Made by a program: the position numbers and the translations under genes. Below the pieces are notes generated by a model. It did not search any database and was not told where the DNA came from. It was given only the letters and a program-made list of their open reading frames with translations. This document shows, piece by piece, positions 6,144 through 9,484 of a DNA stretch of 9,484 bases (position 1 is its first letter; the number at the start of each line of letters is the position of its first letter). The DNA is from Treponema sp. (GTDB lineage: Bacteria > Spirochaetota > Spirochaetia > Treponematales > Breznakiellaceae): NCBI GenBank assembly GCA_031273835.1, contig JAISRD010000050.1, positions 1 through 9,484 on the forward strand. The letters are read 5' to 3'.

Positions 6144-6928
6144 GTGATTTTCTCCTTAAAGTTACCGATCTTTCCATTGATTTTGGGGGCCTTAAGGCGG
6201 TGAGCGGCTTTTCCTGCGAACTGGCCCAGGGGGAGCTTGTGGGACTTATCGGCCCCAACGGGGCGGGAAAAACCACGGTGTTTAACATGCTTTCCGGGGT
6301 GTATACCCCCACTTCCGGGGAAATACTCTACTGCGGACGCAATGGCCATATCCATAATGTAGGCAGTGTGGCCCCCGCCGTTTTGAACCGCTTGGGTATT
6401 TCCCGGACCTTTCAGAATATCAGGCTCTTCGGCAAAATGACCGTGGAGGACAATGTACGCATCGCCCTCCATCCCCAGCGTACCGAAACGCCCCTGGATG
6501 TCCTTTTCCGGCTTAAACGCTTTAGGGTTGATGAAGATCTGATGATCGCCAAAACCGGCGAACTGCTTTCGCTCTTCAAAATTGAACATAAAAAACACGA
6601 GCTGGCCCGGAATCTTCCCTACGGGGAACAGCGCAAGCTGGAAATAGCCCGGGCGCTGGCTTCCAATCCTTCGCTGCTCCTCCTGGACGAACCCGCCGCG
6701 GGGATGAATCCCCAGGAGACCGAGGAATTGATGAAGCTTATCAGCTTTATCCGCGGGGAATTCCGCCTTACCATACTGCTCATTGAACATGATATGCGGC
6801 TGGTAATGGGGATCTGTGAACGGATACTGGTCCTCGACTACGGCAGAACCATCGCCGCGGGACTGCCCGGGGAAATAAAGAAAAACCCCGCGGTGATCAA
6901 AGCCTATCTGGGAGAGGAGGCGGTATAA
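6140..6928 (+). CDS. livG: Branched-chain amino acid ABC transporter, ATP-binding protein LivG
   Basis: One of two cytoplasmic ATPases that power the importer. The 262 residues contain Walker A GPNGAGKTT (38-46), a Q-loop region FQNIRLF, and the family-specific signature LPYGEQRKLEIARAL beginning at 159. LivG proteins use this form in place of LSGGQ. Walker B LLLLDEP has Asp 183 and Glu 184, and the switch is His 217 in IEHDMRLV. The AAGMNP D-loop region and the C-terminal extension ending near KAYLGEEA are standard for LivG. All catalytic residues are present. The start is GTG, overlapping livM by 4 nt. The stop overlaps the livF start by one base (TAATG), so livG and livF are surely co-translated. 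Confidence 0.96.
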   Translation: MSDFLLKVTDLSIDFGGLKAVSGFSCELAQGELVGLIGPNGAGKTTVFNMLSGVYTPTSGEILYCGRNGHIHNVGSVAPAVLNRLGISRTFQNIRLFGKMTVEDNVRIALHPQRTETPLDVLFRLKRFRVDEDLMIAKTGELLSLFKIEHKKHELARNLPYGEQRKLEIARALASNPSLLLLDEPAAGMNPQETEELMKLISFIRGEFRLTILLIEHDMRLVMGICERILVLDYGRTIAAGLPGEIKKNPAVIKAYLGEEAV

Positions 6929-7635
6929 TGATCCTTTCCGTTAAAAATTTGACCGTTCATTACGGCGCCATCCAGGCCTTGAAGGGCGTTTCCTTTGAAG
7001 TCGGCCAGGGGGAGATTATTTCCCTTATCGGGTCCAACGGGGCGGGCAAGTCGACCACCCTTAACGCCATTTCCAACGTGGTGAAAAAAACCGGCGGTTC
7101 GGTGGAATGGAAGGGGGAGAATATCTCGTCCGTGCCGCCGGATAGAATAGTCGCCTCAGGGCTTGTGCAGGTTCCCGAGGGCCGCCGTATTTTTGCCAAC
7201 CTTACGGTAAAGGATAATCTTGAAATGGGCGCCTATACCCGCAGGAACCGGGTGGAAACCAAGGCGGATATGGAAATGGTCTACGGGATCTTTCCCCGCC
7301 TTAAGGAACGCTTTAAGCAGGTGGCGGGTACCTTGAGCGGCGGGGAACAGCAGATGCTCGCCATGGCCCGGGGCCTCATGGCCAGGCCGGAGCTCCTCCT
7401 GCTGGACGAGCCCTCCATGGGCCTTGCCCCCATCCTGGTGGACGAGATCTTTTCCGTTATCAAGCGGATCAACCAGGCGGGGGCGACCATACTTCTGGTG
7501 GAACAAAACGCGTACAAAGCCCTGGGCATAGCCGGGCGGGCCTACATACTGGAAACCGGCTTTGTGGTAAAATCCGGTCCCGCTTCGGAACTGATGAAGG
7601 ATGACGCGGTTAAGGCCGCTTATTTGGGCGGATAG
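6928..7635 (+). CDS. livF: Branched-chain amino acid ABC transporter, ATP-binding protein LivF
   Basis: Partner ATPase of LivG. The 235 residues are the normal length. Walker A is GSNGAGKST (35-43), the Q-loop region is VQVPEGRRIF, the signature is LSGGEQQMLAMARGL starting at 136, and Walker B LLLLDEPS has Asp 160 and Glu 161. The switch position reads LVEQNA, with Gln instead of His. This is normal for LivF proteins and not a defect. AGGAGG at 6915-6920 is 7 nt before the ATG, inside the end of livG. The TAG is followed after 36 nt by the CBS-ACT gene, and no terminator is visible between them. Confidence 0.96.
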   Translation: MILSVKNLTVHYGAIQALKGVSFEVGQGEIISLIGSNGAGKSTTLNAISNVVKKTGGSVEWKGENISSVPPDRIVASGLVQVPEGRRIFANLTVKDNLEMGAYTRRNRVETKADMEMVYGIFPRLKERFKQVAGTLSGGEQQMLAMARGLMARPELLLLDEPSMGLAPILVDEIFSVIKRINQAGATILLVEQNAYKALGIAGRAYILETGFVVKSGPASELMKDDAVKAAYLGG

Positions 7636-7671
7636 TGGAAAGTTGTATATACTATAGGTAGGAGGAAAATC

Positions 7672-8316
7672 ATGATTGTTTCCCGTGTGATGACGAAAAA
7701 TCCGGTATTTGTTCATCCCGATGCGTCGGTAACCGAAACCCGATCCTTCATGGACAAGGAGCGCGTCGGCCATCTTCCGGTGCTGGACTATAATACCGCC
7801 CTGGTGGGCCTTGTAACCAAGGCGGACATGATCAAGGCCAGCCCGTCGGAGGCAACTTCCCTGGATATGTATGAAATAAGTTACCTGCTTACCAAGATGA
7901 AAATTGCGGAGATCATGGTAAAAAAGGTAATTACCGTAGATGAAAATGAGGTGATGGAAGAAGCGGCCCGTATCATGGCCGATAAGGGCATAGGCTGTCT
8001 GCCGGTTATGCGGGGCGCCCTCTTGGTGGGGATCATCACCGATACGGACCTTTTCCATGTGTTTGTTAACGCCTTCGGCGCCCGCCACAGGGGAATACGG
8101 GTTACCCTTAACATGGGCGAACATCCCGGTCAACTGGCCAGAATTTCAGGGGCCATTGCGGAAAAGGGCGGCAATATCGTCGCCTTTGTTACCTCCGAGG
8201 GGGACGATGTGGCCCACCGGCGGGGAACCATCAAGGTGGAAAATATCGGCAAGTCCGAAATGGAAGAAATCGTCAGATCCCTGGGGGATGTTTCCCTGGA
8301 AGATATACGGGAATAG
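7672..8316 (+). CDS. AcuB-like CBS-CBS-ACT domain protein
   Basis: Soluble predicted ligand-sensing protein of 214 residues. Residues about 1-60 form a first CBS motif (SRVMTKNP, GHLPVLD, LVGLVTKADM). Residues about 75-132 form a second (IMVKKVITV, GIGCLPVM, LVGIITDTDLF). Residues about 142-210 form an ACT domain (IRVTLNM, HPGQLARISGAIAEKGGNI). CBS pairs usually bind adenine nucleotides and ACT domains usually bind amino acids. The length and order equal Bacillus subtilis AcuB, whose precise biochemical role is unclear. AGGAGG lies 6 nt before the ATG. TATACT at 7648-7653 could be a weak -10, but no good -35 accompanies it. Being 36 nt behind livF in the same direction, it may report branched-chain amino acid or energy state to the transporter, which is an inference. 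Convergent with the DeoR gene, with 20 nt between. Confidence 0.88.
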   Translation: MIVSRVMTKNPVFVHPDASVTETRSFMDKERVGHLPVLDYNTALVGLVTKADMIKASPSEATSLDMYEISYLLTKMKIAEIMVKKVITVDENEVMEEAARIMADKGIGCLPVMRGALLVGIITDTDLFHVFVNAFGARHRGIRVTLNMGEHPGQLARISGAIAEKGGNIVAFVTSEGDDVAHRRGTIKVENIGKSEMEEIVRSLGDVSLEDIRE

Positions 8317-8336
8317 CCTGCCCGCCGGGACGCCCG
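8317..8336. other. Short convergent gap without a clear terminator
   Basis: Twenty GC-rich bases separate the CBS-ACT stop from the repressor stop. Only a CCC-GCC-GGG mini-stem can be drawn and there is no T-run on either strand. How transcription ends here is not visible. Confidence 0.5.
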
Positions 8337-9101
8337 TTAAGAGGCGTACACCACCTCGACGCCGCTCTGTTCAAGCAGGGTTTCCCACTGGGGATTAAGC
8401 TTTTCATCGGTAACAAGGATGTTAACCTGGGAAAAGGGGCAGATCTTGTAGAACGCCGGACGGTCGAATTTGGTATGATCGCAGAGGAGTATGATCTGCT
8501 GCGCGACGGACATCATCTTTTTCCGCACTTCCGCTTCGGCGTCTGAATAATCCATGGCACCGTGGCTGATCCACATGCCGGTACAGGAGAAGAAAAGCTT
8601 GCCCCCCCAATAGTTGGTAACGTTTGTTTCCGCCTGGTTTCCCACCATTGAAAGGGACCGCTTGCGGAGTTTTCCTGAAATGCCGTAAACCTCCACATTG
8701 TCCAGAACGGAAAGATCGGTCATTGCCCTGAGTCCGTTGGTTATGACCGTGAGGTTCTGCTTATTTCCTAAAAAGTTGGTCAGTTCCTTGGTGGTCGTGG
8801 AGGAATCCATGAAAATAGTATCCTGATCGGAAATAAAGCCCGCCGCAGTCCTGGCTATTTTTTGCTTTGCCTCCTTCTGGGCAATTTCCCGGATGATCAG
8901 GGGAATTTCCTCGCTCACCCCCTCGATCAGAACCGCCCCTCCGTAGGTGCGCTTAACCAGCCCCTGCCGTTCCAGTTTTTCGAGATCCCGCCTGATACTG
9001 GCCGTGCTGGTGGAAAAACGGCCGGAAAGGGCGGTGATGCTTACCGCCTTTTCCCTGTGCAGTATGTCCCGTATTGCGTTCTGTCGTTCCAGGGTTAACA
9101 T
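8337..9101 (-). CDS. DeoR/GlpR-family transcriptional repressor
   Basis: Predicted DNA-binding regulator of carbohydrate or polyol genes, normally released by a phosphorylated sugar. It has 254 residues, the usual length. The N-terminal winged helix-turn-helix covers about residues 3-56, with the recognition helix near TSTASIRRDLEKLE and the family hallmark RTYGGA (51-56). The C-terminal sensor domain has MDSSTTTKEL (98-107), the sugar-phosphate-binding loop, and VITNG, ISGKLR, SCTGM and LLCDHTKFDRPAF further on. The CTGM segment replaces the more usual GADGI-type loop, so the effector may differ from the classical ones. The ATG (9099-9101, read leftward) has AGGA six nt upstream and a good promoter at 9117-9145. 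The divergent promoter and gene at its right are the likely target. The effector cannot be named. Confidence 0.92.
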   Translation of the reverse strand: MLTLERQNAIRDILHREKAVSITALSGRFSTSTASIRRDLEKLERQGLVKRTYGGAVLIEGVSEEIPLIIREIAQKEAKQKIARTAAGFISDQDTIFMDSSTTTKELTNFLGNKQNLTVITNGLRAMTDLSVLDNVEVYGISGKLRKRSLSMVGNQAETNVTNYWGGKLFFSCTGMWISHGAMDYSDAEAEVRKKMMSVAQQIILLCDHTKFDRPAFYKICPFSQVNILVTDEKLNPQWETLLEQSGVEVVYAS

Positions 9102-9116
9102 AAGAATTCCTGTTTT

Positions 9117-9145
9117 AGTATACTGTTACCTTTTGTTAAATTCAA
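9117..9145 (-). promoter_or_regulatory. Promoter of the DeoR-family gene
   Basis: On the minus strand TTGAAT (9145-9140, 4 of 6) is followed after exactly 17 nt by TATACT (9122-9117, 5 of 6). Initiation would fall near 9110, leaving a very short leader of about 9 nt that barely includes the AGGA ribosome binding site (9111-9108). Two TGTTA words lie inside the spacer, suggesting autoregulation. Confidence 0.55.
9124..9140 (+). repeat. TGTTA direct repeat in the repressor promoter
   Basis: TGTTA occurs at 9124-9128 and again at 9134-9138, one helical turn apart, between the -35 and -10 of the repressor promoter. The longer word TGTTAAA (9134-9140) recurs at 9228-9234, overlapping the rightward -10. 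E. coli DeoR recognises a palindrome beginning TGTTAGAA, so these are plausible but unproven operator half-sites. Confidence 0.3.
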
Positions 9146-9180
9146 GGAAAATCACCCTGTTTTTTGTCTATTAGTGTAAT

Positions 9181-9205
9181 ATTTTGAAAAATTTTTGAAG
9201 AATTT
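9181..9205 (+). promoter_or_regulatory. AT-rich UP-element-like region with TTTTGAA direct repeat
   Basis: TTTTGAA occurs at 9182-9188 and 9193-9199, an 11-bp period, within a nearly pure A/T stretch. Relative to the rightward promoter this occupies about -62 to -38, exactly where an UP element (RNA polymerase alpha-subunit contact) would lie. It could alternatively be a regulator site. Confidence 0.35.
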
Positions 9206-9207
9206 GC

Positions 9208-9236
9208 TTGACTGCCCCAAAAAGCGGTGTTAAAAT
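9208..9236 (+). promoter_or_regulatory. Strong sigma70-type promoter reading rightward
   Basis: TTGACT (9208-9213, 5 of 6) and TAAAAT (9231-9236, 5 of 6) are separated by 17 nt, the best promoter match in the window. Initiation is expected near 9243, giving a leader of about 40 nt that ends in AAGGAGG and ATG 9283. A perfect TATAAT at 9242-9247 lacks a -35 at a usable distance and would lie in the transcribed region. Confidence 0.7.
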
Positions 9237-9259
9237 ATCGTTATAATGTCCTTTGGGGC
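9214..9259. promoter_or_regulatory. 8-bp inverted repeat straddling the rightward promoter (candidate operator)
   Basis: GCCCCAAA (9214-9221) is the exact complement of TTTGGGGC (9252-9259). The left arm abuts the -35 box and the right arm lies at about +10 to +17. Arm centres are 38 nt apart with the -10 and start site between them. The G/C-rich arms stand out in an AT-rich region. The adjacent DeoR-family repressor is the obvious candidate to bind here. An alternative is a weak RNA/DNA cruciform with no role. Confidence 0.4.
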
Positions 9260-9270
9260 GGAAAAGTAAG

Positions 9271-9277
9271 AAGGAGG
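9271..9277 (+). promoter_or_regulatory. Ribosome binding site of the truncated rightward gene
   Basis: AAGGAGG is 5 nt before ATG 9283. With the promoter upstream this argues that a real gene begins here even though its body is lost. Confidence 0.75.
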
Positions 9278-9282
9278 AACTT

Positions 9283-9408
9283 ATGGCATATATGCAAAGA
9301 CTTATGTACCGTACGTTGTGGGTTTTTGTAACTTTTGCCAATCATCTTCCAATTAATCCGGGAGGAATACTAGGAGATAGACCGGCCCGAGTTTTAGCGC
9401 GATCTGCT
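9283..9408 (+). CDS. Start of an unidentified gene, cut by the contig end
   Basis: An open frame from ATG runs 42 codons without a stop until the poly-G tract, starting MAYMQRLMYRTLWVFVTFAN. It has a clear promoter and ribosome binding site and lies divergent to a DeoR-family repressor, so it would be expected to encode a transport or catabolic function under that repressor. I do not recognise the sequence. Codon use (TAT, TTT, ACT, AGA, CTA, GGA) is unlike the GCC/GGC/CTT-rich genes to the left. Because the sequence ends in an artefact, the bases before it may also be unreliable, and the frame may be chimeric beyond the first codons. Confidence 0.4.

Positions 9409-9484
<76 letters not shown>

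Noticed and set aside
6005..6790. Minus-strand open frame (261 codons) opposite livM and livG
   Set aside because: It overlaps two well-supported genes, with no motif and no initiation signal.
6924..6929. TATAAT at the livG-livF junction
   Set aside because: It is a by-product of the livG end codons and the TAATG overlap, inside a tightly coupled operon.
7480..7510. Missing switch histidine in LivF (LVEQNA)
   Set aside because: Glutamine at this position is the family norm for LivF, not a defect.
7648..7653. TATACT as a promoter for the CBS-ACT gene
   Set aside because: Only TTGGGC at 18 nt upstream could be a -35 (3 of 6). Too weak to list as a promoter, and co-transcription with liv is simpler.
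7156..8133. Long minus-strand open frame (325 codons) opposite livF and the CBS-ACT gene
   Set aside because: It spans two clear genes on the other strand and their spacer, shows no recognisable domain, and is rich in His/Gly/Arg typical of shadow frames.
8317..8336. Bidirectional terminator between the convergent genes
   Set aside because: Only a 3-bp stem and no T-run on either strand.
9242..9247. Perfect TATAAT as the rightward -10
   Set aside because: No acceptable -35 at 15-19 nt. The TTGACT-17-TAAAAT pair just upstream explains the promoter better.

Overview
The window reads as chromosomal DNA from a GC-rich spirochaete, most likely a Treponema-like lineage (for example the termite-gut Treponema/Breznakiella group). 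This rests on protein character from memory: PGK carries an SHLGDP variant with an inserted lysine-rich segment, which I recall from treponemal sequences. It also fits the gap-pgk-tpiA order. No database search was possible, so the taxon is an inference. Most of the window is ordinary core metabolism and transport.

Layout. Positions 1-2902 hold a glycolytic block on the + strand: the C-terminal two thirds of glyceraldehyde-3-phosphate dehydrogenase (cut by the window edge), phosphoglycerate kinase and triosephosphate isomerase. Positions 2985-7635 hold a complete branched-chain amino acid (LIV/HAAT-type) ABC importer in the order livK-livH-livM-livG-livF. livK has its own candidate promoter. 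livH to livF are tightly coupled (2-nt gap, 4-nt overlap, 1-nt overlap). A 139-nt spacer with a 12-bp inverted repeat separates livK from livH. At 7672-8316 follows an AcuB-like CBS-CBS-ACT protein, a plausible intracellular sensor for the transporter or its substrates. Convergent to it, on the minus strand at 8337-9101, is a DeoR/GlpR-family repressor.

The 181-nt region 9102-9282 is a divergent control region. It has a good promoter for the repressor, a near-consensus sigma70-type promoter reading rightward, an 8-bp inverted repeat straddling that promoter, and TGTTA repeats near both promoters. It drives a gene whose start (9283) is present but whose body is lost. After 42 codons the sequence becomes a 76-nt run of G, almost certainly a sequencing/assembly artefact at a contig end.

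The points most worth a second look are all outside the obvious genes. They are: inverted, degenerate arrays of roughly 9-bp units ending in GCG in both the gap-pgk and livK-livH spacers; an orphan Shine-Dalgarno sequence at the edge of the second array; the SHLGDP change in PGK; the CBS-ACT protein beside the Liv operon; and the architecture of the divergent control region. I see no CRISPR, tRNA, rRNA, insertion sequence or prophage, and no clear new system.
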